Notes: generated by a model not told the origin, from the letters alone. Shown: positions 1 through 8,234, numbered from the stretch's first letter. The stretch: DNA of 64,000 nt from Trebonia sp963777905 (GCA_963777905.1 CAVZSM010000038.1:78653-142652), one strand, 5' to 3'. Numbers and translations are program-made.

Positions 1-1
1 C

Positions 2-964
2 CTGATCAACATCCCGGTCGGGCTGATCGTGATCGTGGCCGCGCTGCGGGTGCTGCCGGCCGACTCGCCGCGTGGGGGCGGGGCCGCCGCCTCGCGGCGC
101 GGCTTCGACCTCGGCGGCGCGGTGAGCGTGACCGCGGGTGCCAGCCTGCTCGCCTACGCGGTGGCGCAGACGTCCAGTCACGCTTGGGGGTCCGCGCGCA
201 CGGTCGGGCTGCTGTGCGGGGCGGCCGCTCTCACCGGGTACTTCGTGGTGCATGAGGCGCGCGAGGAGCGCGTGGGGCGCACGCCGCTGATGCCGCTGTC
301 GCTGTGGCGGAACCGGTCCGTGGCCGGCGCCAACATCGTGTCGGCGCTGCTGGCCAGCGCGATGTTCGCCGTGTTCTACTCGACCACGCTGTACATGCAG
401 CAGGTGCTGCACTACTCGGCGCTGCGCACGGGGCTGGCGTACGTGCCGTTCGGCCTGTCGATCCTCGTCGCGGCGGCTGCCGCGCCCGCGCTCGTGTCGC
501 TGGCCGGCATCCGGGTCACGTCGATTCTCGGATCGGCCGTGAGCCTCGCCGGGCTGGTGCTGCTGGCGCGCGTCCCGGTCGCCGGGCACCTGCTGACGGA
601 CATCATCCTGCCCACGGTCATCGTCGGCCTCGGCGCGGGCGCCGTGATCGTCCCCACGTCCGTCGCGGCGATGTCGGGCGTGACGGCGGACCAGCACGGC
701 GTCGCGTCCGCGCTGCTCAACGTCAGCCGCCAGCTCGGCGGCGCGCTCGGCCTCGCGGTGATCGCAACGGTGGTCGCGTCTTTCGCGGCGCGTTCCGCCA
801 CTGCCGGGAACGCGGCGGCTGCCGCGCTCACCGCCGGCTTCCACGCCGGCTTCGCGGTCAGCGCGTTGCTGGTGGTGGTCAGCCTCTTCACCGCGGCGGT
901 GCTGCTGCGCGAGGACGGCCGCGGCCAGCGCATCAACCTGATCGCGCTGCAAACAGGCCAGTAG
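2..964 (+). CDS. MFS drug-efflux transporter, C-terminal part (DHA2 family)
   Basis: This is the 3' part of a proton-driven efflux pump gene that enters the window already in frame, so the start lies upstream; 320 residues are visible. The first residues, L-I-N-I-P-V-G, match the signature that follows the sixth helix in 14-helix DHA2 (EmrB/QacA-type) transporters. Seven or so hydrophobic helices follow, for example around residues 39-56, 105-125 and 215-235. The substrate cannot be read from sequence; the family exports drugs and toxic organics. A TetR gene starts 82 bases downstream on the same strand and is the likely local repressor. Family call is firm, substrate is unknown. Confidence 0.88.
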   Translation: MINIPVGLIVIVAALRVLPADSPRGGGAAASRRGFDLGGAVSVTAGASLLAYAVAQTSSHAWGSARTVGLLCGAAALTGYFVVHEAREERVGRTPLMPLSLWRNRSVAGANIVSALLASAMFAVFYSTTLYMQQVLHYSALRTGLAYVPFGLSILVAAAAAPALVSLAGIRVTSILGSAVSLAGLVLLARVPVAGHLLTDIILPTVIVGLGAGAVIVPTSVAAMSGVTADQHGVASALLNVSRQLGGALGLAVIATVVASFAARSATAGNAAAAALTAGFHAGFAVSALLVVVSLFTAAVLLREDGRGQRINLIALQTGQ

Positions 965-992
965 CGGCGTCGCTGGCAGGGGGCCGCAGTAG

Positions 993-1022
993 TCAAAATT
1001 TCATACCGGGTTTGATTTTGGA
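993..1022. promoter_or_regulatory. Imperfect inverted repeat ahead of the tetR gene
   Basis: The short gap between the MFS gene and the TetR gene is AT-rich for this genome. It contains TCAAAAT (993-999) facing ATTTTGGA (1015-1022), an imperfect dyad with a GC-rich centre. A TetR operator in its own promoter is typical of the family, so autoregulation is plausible. This is inference from position and symmetry only. Confidence 0.3.
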
Positions 1023-1045
1023 CCGAGTATGGATATTGTGGTGAC

Positions 1046-1654
1046 GTGGCAGGACTACGCGAACGCAAGAAGGAGCAGACGCGGCAGCGGATCGCCGCGG
1101 TGGCGCTGCGGCTGTTCGCCGAGCGCGGCTTCGAGGCCGTGACGGTCAACGAGATCGCCGAGGCCGCGGAGGTGGCCAAGGCGACGCTGTTCGCCTACTT
1201 CCCGTCCAAGGAGGCGCTTGTCCTCGGCGGCGTCGCGGGCGACGACCTGGCCGGGATCGCGGCCGGACGGCCGCAGGGCCAGCCGTTCCTTACCGCGCTG
1301 CGCGCTTACTTCCTCGGCCTCGCCGCCGTGGGTGTGCCGGAGGCCGAGCTAAGTGCGCTGGTCACCCGGGTCCGGGTGATCCAGGACAGCCCGGCGCTGC
1401 GGGCCGCGGCGAACGCGCTGCTCTACCGGCAGCGCGACGCGCTGGCGGGCGCCCTCGCCGGCGAGTACGGCCAGCCGGCCGCCGGGCTCATCGCCGCCCA
1501 GGTCGCGGCGTCCCTGCTCACCGTGCAGGAGTCGTACTTCCAGCGGCTGCTGGACGGCGTGTCCCCGGCCGACGGCGGCCGACTGCTGGCGCGGGACGTG
1601 GAGCTCGCGTTTGACCTGCTCGAACACGGAATCAGTCGATTGGAGAGGGAGTGA
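1046..1654 (+). CDS. TetR/AcrR family transcriptional regulator
   Basis: A 202-residue one-component repressor. The N-terminal helix-turn-helix spans about residues 14-60, with the family pattern T-V-N-E-I-A-E-A-A-E-V-A-K-A-T-L-F-A-Y-F followed by P-S-K-E. The C-terminal ligand domain is less conserved, as usual. The start is GTG 1046; no in-frame start nearby gives a better N terminus. It follows the MFS efflux gene on the same strand and ends one base before the ATG of the next gene, so the three may be co-transcribed. The obvious target is the efflux gene; the ligand is unknown. Confidence 0.9.
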   Translation: MAGLRERKKEQTRQRIAAVALRLFAERGFEAVTVNEIAEAAEVAKATLFAYFPSKEALVLGGVAGDDLAGIAAGRPQGQPFLTALRAYFLGLAAVGVPEAELSALVTRVRVIQDSPALRAAANALLYRQRDALAGALAGEYGQPAAGLIAAQVAASLLTVQESYFQRLLDGVSPADGGRLLARDVELAFDLLEHGISRLERE

Positions 1655-1655
1655 C

Positions 1656-2597
1656 ATGCGCGCGCGAGGTATCAACTACGACACAGGGACGTTCCCCGGA
1701 AACAGCCTGACCAGGAAGACCTTCAACTCCCAGGCCGTCAGGCGGGAGATGGCGGTCATCGCCGAAGACCTGCACTGCGACGCCGTGCGCATCTCCGGCC
1801 GCGAGCCGGAACGGCTGACCGTCGCGGCCAGGCACGCGGCGGACGCCGGGCTCGAGGTGTGGTTCTCCCCGTTCCCCGTAGACCTGGACCGGGTGCAGGC
1901 GCTGGCGCTGTTCGCCGACTGCGCGGAGCGCGCCGAGGCGGTGCGCCAGGCCGGCGCGGACGTGGTGTTCGTCACCGGCTGCGAGGTCAGCGCCTTCTGC
2001 CACGGCTTCCTTCCCGGTGACACCTACCTGGACCGGCTGGCGGCCATGGTCACCGCGGATCTGGACTGGTGGATGTCCCTCGGCCCGGTACTCAACCACG
2101 TCAACGCCTTTCTCGCCGAGGCCGCGGCGACCGTCCGCGACCGCTTCGGCGGACGGGTGACCTACGCCTCCGGCCCCTGGGAGAGCGTCGACTGGACGCC
2201 GTTCAACCTGGTCAGCGTCGACGCGTACCGGACCGCGCAGAACGCCGCCACGTTCCGCGTGCACTTGCGGGACTTCTTTGCTCACGGCAAGCCCGTTGCC
2301 ATCACCGAATACGGCACCTGCGCCTACCAGGGTGCCGGCGACCTCGGCGGCATGGCCTGGCAGCCGCCGCCGGGGGCGGTGCCCGACGAGGACGAGCAGG
2401 TGCGTTACCTCGACGAGCTGCTCGACGTCTTCGAAGGCGCTGGGGTGGACACCGCGCTGTGGCTGGCCTTCGCCAACTACGACAAGCCAGGCGACCGCGA
2501 CATCGCGTCCTACGGCGTGGTTCGCATGCTCGACGAGACCAACTGGGAGCCGAAGAAGGTCTTCCACGCGATGGCGGCCAGGTATCAGCGGCCCTGA
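1656..2597 (+). CDS. TIM-barrel glycosidase-like protein
   Basis: A 313-residue soluble protein. The ATG at 1656 is chosen because GGAGAGGGA lies just upstream and the preceding TetR gene ends at 1654. The pattern suggests a (beta/alpha)8 glycoside hydrolase fold: R-I-S-G near residue 43, W-E-S-V-D near 173, and I-T-E-Y-G near 214, where the Glu sits as a strand-7 nucleophile does in clan-A glycosidases. Homologues in actinomycetes are often labelled abortive infection protein, but nothing here supports a phage-defence role. No signal peptide is seen, so it is probably cytoplasmic. The substrate is unknown. Confidence 0.6.
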   Translation: MRARGINYDTGTFPGNSLTRKTFNSQAVRREMAVIAEDLHCDAVRISGREPERLTVAARHAADAGLEVWFSPFPVDLDRVQALALFADCAERAEAVRQAGADVVFVTGCEVSAFCHGFLPGDTYLDRLAAMVTADLDWWMSLGPVLNHVNAFLAEAAATVRDRFGGRVTYASGPWESVDWTPFNLVSVDAYRTAQNAATFRVHLRDFFAHGKPVAITEYGTCAYQGAGDLGGMAWQPPPGAVPDEDEQVRYLDELLDVFEGAGVDTALWLAFANYDKPGDRDIASYGVVRMLDETNWEPKKVFHAMAARYQRP

Positions 2598-2660
2598 TGG
2601 CCGCGACACCGGCCTGTCCCGCCTGGCCTGGCGTCGACAGGCCGGGCGCCGGGGCGCAAG

Positions 2661-4214
2661 ATGTCTGCCGTGACTGACGTCGAAACGACCGCTGTGCTCG
2701 TGGCGGGCGGCGGCCCCGCCGGGCTGGCGGCCGCGACCGAGCTAGCCGCCAGGGGCATCGGCTGCCTCGTCATCGAGCCGCGGCCGGAGGTGTCGCACAA
2801 GCGGCCGCGGGCCAAGACCTCGAGCGTCCGGACGATGGAGCTGCTGCGCCGGTGGGGCCTGGCGGACAAGGTGCGCGCCGTGGCCCCGCTCAAGGTCGAA
2901 TGGTCGCAGCGGGTCACGTTCTGCGAATCGCTGTCCGGCAACCGGATCACCGACTTCGACGGCGCCTTCGGGCTCACCACGCAGCGCGACGACCGGTTCC
3001 CCGAGCCCGGCCAGCAGGTCCCGCAGCCGTTCGTCGAGGAGGTGCTCCGCGCCCACCTCGCCACGCAGCCCCGCGCCGGGCTGCGCCTCGGCCACGCGGT
3101 CACCGGGCTCACCGAGCACGACGACGCCGTGACGGTCACCGTCCGCGACGAGACCGGCCGCCCCTACCAGGTCCGCGCCGGATACGTGATCGGCTGCGAC
3201 GGCTACGGCGGCGTGACCCGCGACGCGATCGGCGCGCGTTACGAGGGGAAATCCGATCCGCGGCCGAACTTCAACGTCGTCTTCCGCGCGCCCCGCCTCG
3301 ACACCCCGCTCGGCCGGGCCGTGCAGTACTGGACGCTCACCGCCGCCACCCAGGGCCTGATGGGGCGGCTCGACCTGGACGGCACGTGGTGGGCGATCAT
3401 GCCGGGCATCACCGCGGACTACGGCGCCGCGCACGCCGCCGAGCTGATCACCGGCCTGGTGGGCGCGCCGGTCGAGCATGAGCTGCTCGCCTCCGACCCG
3501 TGGACCGCGCGGGTGCTCGTCGCGGACCGGTTCGCCACCCGGCGGGTCTTCCTGGCCGGCGAGAGCGCGCACGTGAACCCGCCGTACGGCGGCCACGGGT
3601 ACAACACCAGCATCGGCGACGCGGTGAACATCGCGTGGAAGCTCGCGTTCGTGCTGCGCGGCTGGGCGCCTCCCGCGCTGCTCGACAGCTACGAGGCGGA
3701 ACGCCACGGCGTGGTGGCGGAGACGGTGGCCAGCGCGGCGGCCAACATGCGCGCGCTGCCCGCCGACCTGGCCGCGGACGCCGCGGCGATCCAGCGGGTG
3801 AAGTCGCCGGAGTTCCACAACCTGGGCCTGGTGCTCGGCTACTCCTATGCGGGCTCGCCGGTGGTGCAGCCCGGCGGCGGCGCCGCGGTCGCCGACGTGG
3901 GCCGCTACACCCCGTCGGCCGAGCCGGGCGCCCGGCTGCCGCACTGCTGGCTGCCGGACGGCACGTCGCTGTACGACTCGCTCGGCGCCGGGTTCACGCT
4001 GGTCACGCCGGCCGGAGCCGCCGCCGCTTCCGTTCTCGATTTGTCAGAACGGGCCCGTGCGCTGCCTGTCCCCCTCACCGTGATCGCGGCGCCCGCGGAC
4101 TACCCCTGGCAGGAGTTCCTGCTGGTGCGGCCCGATCAGCACATCGCGTGGCGGGCCGACGACCCGGCGGGCATCGACCTCGCGGCGGCAGTGGGCAACG
4201 TCACGCGCGCCTAA
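2661..4214 (+). CDS. FAD-dependent aromatic monooxygenase (PheA/TfdB type)
   Basis: A 517-residue class A flavoprotein monooxygenase that hydroxylates phenolic or polyketide-like rings using NAD(P)H and oxygen. The N terminus has the Rossmann motif V-A-G-G-G-P-A-G-L. A D-G-style motif (C-D-G-Y-G-G-V) lies near residue 180. The third FAD motif, A-G-E-S-A-H-V-N-P-P-Y-G-G, with the following G-Y-N-T-S-I-G-D-A, lies near 293-315. The C terminus is a thioredoxin-like domain as in TfdB relatives. The usual Asp of the G-D-A-A-H motif is Glu here. It follows the glycosidase-like gene by 63 bases. The substrate is not predictable. Confidence 0.85.
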   Translation: MSAVTDVETTAVLVAGGGPAGLAAATELAARGIGCLVIEPRPEVSHKRPRAKTSSVRTMELLRRWGLADKVRAVAPLKVEWSQRVTFCESLSGNRITDFDGAFGLTTQRDDRFPEPGQQVPQPFVEEVLRAHLATQPRAGLRLGHAVTGLTEHDDAVTVTVRDETGRPYQVRAGYVIGCDGYGGVTRDAIGARYEGKSDPRPNFNVVFRAPRLDTPLGRAVQYWTLTAATQGLMGRLDLDGTWWAIMPGITADYGAAHAAELITGLVGAPVEHELLASDPWTARVLVADRFATRRVFLAGESAHVNPPYGGHGYNTSIGDAVNIAWKLAFVLRGWAPPALLDSYEAERHGVVAETVASAAANMRALPADLAADAAAIQRVKSPEFHNLGLVLGYSYAGSPVVQPGGGAAVADVGRYTPSAEPGARLPHCWLPDGTSLYDSLGAGFTLVTPAGAAAASVLDLSERARALPVPLTVIAAPADYPWQEFLLVRPDQHIAWRADDPAGIDLAAAVGNVTRA

Positions 4215-4277
4215 CCGGACTGGGCGGTCCCGGCACATACCATGAATGACGAGGGGAAAGGGAGGGAGAAACCGCCC

Positions 4278-5976
4278 ATGCCCGGTGCTCTTGACGCACG
4301 CGACCGGTCCGCAGCGCTGCAGAAGCTGGCCGCGGGCCCGCTCGATGTCCTGGTGGTGGGCGGCGGCATCACCGGCGCGGGGGCCGCGCTGGACGCCGCG
4401 TCCCGGGGCCTGCGGGTGGGTCTGGTCGAGTCCCGTGACCTCGCCGCCGGCACGTCGAGCCGGTCGAGCAAGCTGATCCACGGCGGCCTGCGGTACCTGG
4501 AGCAGGGCGACTTCAAGCTGGTGCGGGAGGCGCTGCGGGAACGCGACCTGCTCGTCACCAGGCTCGCGCCGCACCTGGTCAGGCCGGTGCCGTTCCTCTA
4601 TCCGCTGTACCGGAAGGTCGTGGAGCGGCCGTACGTGAGCGCCGGCCTGGTGATCTATGACGCGATGGAGGGCGCCAGGCGCCCGGTCCCGCACCACCGG
4701 CACCTCAGCGCGCGCGGCGCGCTGCGCCGCGCGCCCGCGCTGCGCCCCGACAGGCTGGCCGGCGCGATGGTCTACTACGACGCGCAGGTGGACGACGCCC
4801 GGCACACGGTCACCGTGGCGCGGACCGCGGCGGCGCACGGCGCGATCGTGGTGACCAGGGCGAGCGCGACCTCGCTGCTGCGGTCGCCGGACGGGTCGGC
4901 GGTGATCGGCGCCCGGGTGCTTGACAAAGAAACCGACCGGTCGGTCGACATTCTGGCGGACCGGGTGGTGGTGTGCGCCGGGGTATGGACCGACCTGGTG
5001 CACTCGCTCGAACGGGGTCCGGGCCGCTTACGAGGTGCGGATGTCCAAGGGTGTGCACCTGGTGATGCGCAAGTCCGCCATCGACGCGGACGCCGGCATG
5101 ATCGTCCGCACCGAGAAGAGCGTGCTGTTCTTCATCCCGTGGGGCGAGCGGTGGATCGTCGGCACCACCGACACCGAGTGGTCCGGCGAGCGGGACGAGC
5201 CCACCGCCACCGGCGAGGACGTCGACTACATCCTCGCCGCGGCCAACCGGATCCTCGCCACGCCGCTCACCAGGGCGGATGTCATCGGCGTCTACGCCGG
5301 CCTGCGACCGCTCGTCGCGGCCGCCGCCGAGACCCCGACCACGAAACTGTCGCGGGAGCACGTGGTGGACGTGCCGCTGCCCGGGCTCGCGACGATCGCC
5401 GGCGGGAAGTTCACCACCTACCGGCTGATGGCCAGGGACGTGGTGGACGCCGCGGTGGAGGGCTTGCCGCGGCCGGCGCCGCCGTCGGTCACCGACCAGT
5501 TGCCGTTGCTCGGCGCGGACGGCTTCCCCGCCGTCCGCGCCGCGGCCCGGCGGCTGGCCGAGGACTACGGGCTGCCGCTCGCCGCCGTCCAGCACCTGAT
5601 CAGCCGGTACGGGTCGCTGACTTGCGAGCTGCTCGACCTGATCGGCGCGAGCAGGTCGCTGGGCATGCCGCTGCTCGACGGCTACCCCTACCTGCGCGCC
5701 GAAGTCGCCTACGCCGTCACCCACGAGGGCGCGCTGCACGTCGACGACGTGCTCGCCCGCCGGATCAGGCTGCTGATCGAATCGCCGGACGCGGGCACCG
5801 CGGCGGCGCCCGAGGTCGCCGCCATCATGGGCGGCCTGCTCGGCTGGGGCCGCCGCCGCCGCGCGCTGGAGATCCGCAGGTACGCGGACTTCGCCGCCGC
5901 CAACTCCGAGGCCCTGCAATCCCCGGAGATCCTCCCGGAAGAGGCCACCCCAACCCCGGTCCCGGTCCCCGCGTAG
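4278..5976 (+). pseudogene. glpD: Glycerol-3-phosphate dehydrogenase with a single-base frameshift
   Basis: This would be FAD-dependent, membrane-associated sn-glycerol-3-phosphate dehydrogenase, feeding electrons to quinone. The first frame (from ATG 4278, chosen for AGGGAGG just upstream) carries the FAD motif V-V-G-G-G-I-T-G-A-G and the GlpD signatures A-G-T-S-S-R-S-S-K-L-I-H-G-G and L-R-Y-L-E. At about 5028 the frame breaks. The continuation in the next frame reads Y-E-V-R-M-S-K-G-V-H-L-V-M and runs through the C-terminal domain to TAG at 5976. Reading the TT at 5028-5029 as a single T joins the halves exactly. It is either a recent inactivating mutation or a sequencing error. Confidence 0.85.
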
Positions 5977-6029
5977 CGCAGGAATCCCAGGAGCCCCGAG
6001 CGTCCCAGGAGCCCCGAGCGCCCGGAACG

Positions 6030-6080
6030 TGGTCGATGTCACATCGACTACCAAAGAGTGTGGACGATGTTGCATCGACC
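6030..6080. repeat. GTCGATG palindromes, copies 1-2
   Basis: Copy 1 is GTCGATG-TCA-CATCGAC (6032-6048). Copy 2 is GGACGATG-TTG-CATCGACC (6062-6080), with one mismatch in the left arm. A shared linker, ACCAAAGAGTG, joins them. About 60 bases beginning at 6021 recur nearly unchanged at 6211-6273, so this pair has been duplicated locally. Confidence 0.85.
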
Positions 6081-6110
6081 ACCAAAGCGGGCAGCGGTGC
6101 GGACCCAGAG

Positions 6111-6165
6111 GGTGGTCGATGGTCCATCGACCACCAAAGAGTGCGGTCGATGGTCCATCGACCGC
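6111..6165. repeat. GTCGATG palindromes, copies 3-4 (perfect)
   Basis: Copy 3 (6111-6135) is GGTGGTCGATGG, one central T, then the exact complement. Copy 4 (6143-6165) is GCGGTCGATGG, T, exact complement. The GTGG/CCAC of copy 3 is replaced by GCGG/CCGC in copy 4, so both arms changed together. The linker is again CACCAAAGAGTG. Confidence 0.9.
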
Positions 6166-6210
6166 CTTTGGCCGGGGCGGGGTGGCTGCTCGCAGAGCCG
6201 GAACACCAAG

Positions 6211-6273
6211 CCCGGAACGTGGTCGATGTCCGCATCGACTACCAAAGAGTGTGGACGATGTCACATCGACCAC
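6211..6273. repeat. GTCGATG palindromes, copies 5-6 (duplicate of 6021-6082)
   Basis: Copy 5 has GTGGTCGATG and CATCGACTAC with a four-base centre; copy 6 is GTGGACGATG-TCA-CATCGACCAC (6251-6273). With the linker ACCAAAGAGTG they repeat the block of copies 1-2 with a few substitutions confined to the palindrome centres. Confidence 0.85.
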
Positions 6274-6325
6274 GTTGGGAGGGAGCGTTGGGAGGGAGCG
6301 TTGGGAGGGAGCGTTGGGAGGGAGT
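6274..6325 (+). repeat. Four tandem 13-bp G-rich units, G-quadruplex capable
   Basis: Four head-to-tail copies of GTTGGGAGGGAGC, the last ending in T. Each unit carries two GGG runs, so any two neighbouring units supply the four runs of a canonical quadruplex on the plus strand (GGG-A-GGG-N6-GGG-A-GGG). The array starts directly after palindrome copy 6 and lies about 50 bases upstream of the TTACAA repeats. Confidence 0.9.
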
Positions 6326-6375
6326 GTCGGGGGAGTTCGGACGGGTGGGGGGCCCGTTCGGGGCAGGCCGCGCCG

Positions 6376-6411
6376 TTACAACTTTTACAATCTGGTTACA
6401 AGAGATATATT
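6376..6411 (+). promoter_or_regulatory. Putative promoter of the TSUP gene with three TTACAA repeats
   Basis: TTACAA occurs at 6376, 6385 and 6396, followed by TATATT at 6406-6411. TTTACA (6384-6389) and TATATT are 16 bases apart and could serve as -35 and -10 boxes. The other TTACAA copies could bind a regulator. This is the most AT-rich stretch in the neighbourhood; the function is inferred. Confidence 0.4.
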
Positions 6412-6456
6412 CTCCATCCGGATAGTAGGAAGGCCAGCGACCGGAGCGGAGTCCTG

Positions 6457-7491
6457 ATGGGTCTCAATCCCTACATCGTCCTTGGCAGCGCCATCGTCGG
6501 GCTGCTGGTCGGGCTGACCGGAGCGGGCGGCGGCGCGCTGATGACGCCGATGCTCATCCTGCTCTTCAACGTCAAGCCTGCCGCAGCGATCTCCAGCGAT
6601 CTGGTCGCCGCCGTGGTGATGCGGCCGGTGGGCTCCGCGGTGCATATACAGCGGGGCACCGTCAACTTCCGGCTGGTCGGCTGGATGTGCCTCGGCTCGG
6701 TGCCGATGGCGTTCCTCGGCGCGTACCTGCTGCACGTGCTCGGCGGCAGCTCCGCGTCGCAGCAGAACGTGGAGATCGCGCTCGGCGCGGCGCTGCTCGC
6801 CGGCACCGCCGCGATGGTACTGCGCTACTGGCTGGACCGGCGGTCGGGCCAGCAGCGCTCCGGGGCGATCGCGGCGATCCGGGTCCGCCCGCTGCCCACC
6901 GTGGCCATCGGCATTGTCGGCGGCCTGATCGTCGGCATGACCTCGGTCGGCTCTGGCTCGCTGATGATCGTCCTGCTGCTGTTCACCTACCCGATGCTCG
7001 CGGCGGGCCAGCTCGTCGGAACCGACCTGACGCAGGCGGTCCCGCTCACCGCCGCCGCGGCGCTGGGCGCGCTGGCGTTCGGCCACGTGGAGTTCGGGCT
7101 GACCGCCGCCGTGATCATCGGCAGCGTGCCCGCCGTGCTCATCGGTTCCCTGCTCTCGTCCCGGGCGCCGGACAAGTACATCCGGCCGGTCATCACCTTC
7201 GTGATCTTCGCCTCCGGGCTGAAGTACGTCGGCATGGGCACGACGACCCTCGGCTGGACCTTGTGCGGCGTGCTGCTGGCCGGCGGGGCCTACTGGCTGT
7301 GGCTCAATAGCAGGAAGACCAAGGCGGAACCCGCTCCCGACCGTGAGGTTGAGGTCCTTAGACAGTTAGCCGGCCGGCGTGGAGCGGCGTGGCCTTGGGG
7401 GAGATTTCCGCAGCCAGTCCTTCGGAACGCTGCGGAGAATCTCCCCCGGCGGCCCCCGCCTCACGGAGTCATAGGGTCTAGGCGTGGATAG
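6457..7491 (+). CDS. TSUP (TauE/SafE) family anion transporter
   Basis: A 344-residue inner-membrane protein of the family that exports or takes up sulfite, sulfonates or other organic anions. ATG 6457 is chosen because the family N terminus begins at once (G-L-L-V-G-L-T-G-A-G-G-G-A-L-M-T-P). The second half repeats the motif as V-G-M-T-S-V-G-S-G-S-L, the expected internal duplication. Eight hydrophobic segments end near residue 285. The last 45 or so residues are hydrophilic and proline/arginine-rich. They are translated from the hairpin repeat at 7393-7453, so the natural end was probably earlier. It overlaps the next gene by 8 bases. Confidence 0.85.
   Translation: MGLNPYIVLGSAIVGLLVGLTGAGGGALMTPMLILLFNVKPAAAISSDLVAAVVMRPVGSAVHIQRGTVNFRLVGWMCLGSVPMAFLGAYLLHVLGGSSASQQNVEIALGAALLAGTAAMVLRYWLDRRSGQQRSGAIAAIRVRPLPTVAIGIVGGLIVGMTSVGSGSLMIVLLLFTYPMLAAGQLVGTDLTQAVPLTAAAALGALAFGHVEFGLTAAVIIGSVPAVLIGSLLSSRAPDKYIRPVITFVIFASGLKYVGMGTTTLGWTLCGVLLAGGAYWLWLNSRKTKAEPAPDREVEVLRQLAGRRGAAWPWGRFPQPVLRNAAENLPRRPPPHGVIGSRRG
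7393..7453 (+). repeat. 61-bp hairpin repeat, left copy
   Basis: The core hairpin (7397-7447) pairs GGGGGAGATT-TCCGCAGC with GCTGCGGA-G-AATCTCCCCC, leaving one bulged G and a short TCC/GGA loop. A copy with 59 of 61 positions identical lies at 8174-8234 in inverted orientation. The two differences fall on opposite sides of one base pair. The repeat sits inside the 3' end of the TSUP reading frame. Confidence 0.9.
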
Positions 7492-8167
7492 CCGGGATGA
7501 AGCGCCCCAGTATGCGTTGCCGTTGGTCGTGCGGGTCGAGCGGGATTCTCCGCCTGCCCGGACGGATGCGCTTGAAGGGGCGGCCCGCGCCGTGCTTCGG
7601 TTTCTCGATGATCCGCGGGTTACTGATCCTGACGGGGAGTGGGCTGACGCCGTGCAGGCGTGGACCGATGGGCGGATCCGGAAAGTTGTGCGGCGGGCGC
7701 GGGGCGCTGGCTGGGAGCGGGCGTCGGCGCTTCCCGGGATCACGATCACGCAAGGGTCGGCAGAGGTTCGGGTTTATCCGCCGGTGCCTGTGGACGAGTG
7801 GCCACCTGAGCTGGCGCGCTTGCAGGTGGCTGGAACCGAGCTCGAGGACCCGGAACCGCCGCCGGCGGTTCCGGAGGGCACACCCGTATTGTGGGTCAAC
7901 CCCGGCCTCCCGATGACCGCGGGAAAGGCGATGGCCCAGGTAGGCCACGCCGCGCAACTAGCCTGGATGCGCCTAGGCGCAAAGGACCGCGCAGACTGGC
8001 GAGACCGCGACTTCGACCTAGCCGTACGGCCGGCCCCAGCGGAACGCTGGCCGGCCCTGGTAACCAGCGGCCTCCCTGTCGTCCAGGACGGCGGTTTCAC
8101 CGAGGTCGCCCCAGGCTCCTGCACGGTGGTAGCCGACCTCCCCGCCCTACGACTGCCCGCAAGGTAA
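7484..8167 (+). CDS. Peptidyl-tRNA hydrolase II-like protein
   Basis: A 227-residue protein whose C-terminal half, from about residue 135, resembles PTH2: V-L-W-V-N-P-G-L-P-M-T-A-G-K-A-M-A-Q-V-G-H-A-A-Q-L-A carries the Lys and the conserved Q-x-x-H-A. PTH2 enzymes release peptides from peptidyl-tRNA in archaea and eukaryotes; actinobacteria carry this divergent type beside the classical Pth. The N-terminal 130 residues are not recognised. GTG 7484 overlaps the TSUP stop. The gene is bracketed by inverted hairpin repeats and has fewer C/G-ending codons in its first half (tat, ttg, ctt, cgg). Confidence 0.65.
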   Translation: MDSRDEAPQYALPLVVRVERDSPPARTDALEGAARAVLRFLDDPRVTDPDGEWADAVQAWTDGRIRKVVRRARGAGWERASALPGITITQGSAEVRVYPPVPVDEWPPELARLQVAGTELEDPEPPPAVPEGTPVLWVNPGLPMTAGKAMAQVGHAAQLAWMRLGAKDRADWRDRDFDLAVRPAPAERWPALVTSGLPVVQDGGFTEVAPGSCTVVADLPALRLPAR

Positions 8168-8173
8168 GGCGAG

Positions 8174-8234
8174 GCCGCCGGGGGAGATTCTCCGCGGCGT
8201 TCCGAAGGACTGGCCGCGGAAATCTCCCCCAAGG
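8174..8234 (-). repeat. 61-bp hairpin repeat, right copy (inverted)
   Basis: Inverted copy of 7393-7453. Here the stem base pair that is A-T on the left is G-C (CGCGGC facing GCCGCG). It starts 7 bases after the stop of the PTH2-like gene and could act as a terminator, although no T run follows it. Confidence 0.9.

Larger units (their letters stand above)
5977..6456. other. Gene-free repeat-rich interval
   Basis: About 480 bases without a supported gene. It begins with a twofold repeat built on CAGGAGCCCCGAGCG (5988-6025), then holds six short palindromes with the core GTCGATG...CATCGAC, a 13-bp G-rich tandem repeat and a promoter-like AT-rich stretch ahead of the TSUP gene. Open frames here are by-products of the repeats. 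Confidence 0.8.

Noticed and set aside
1656..2597. Phage abortive-infection protein
   Set aside because: That label circulates for homologues, but the visible features are those of a TIM-barrel glycosidase and there is no defence context.
2742..3944. 400-codon minus-strand frame opposite the aromatic monooxygenase
   Set aside because: Low-complexity Arg/Gly/Val composition, no motifs, fully contained in a well supported gene.
6029..6457. Overlapping small frames in the repeat cluster (for example 6029-6457 plus)
   Set aside because: Their translations are repeats of V-D-G-P-S-T-type peptides produced by the palindromes; no ribosome site or family match.
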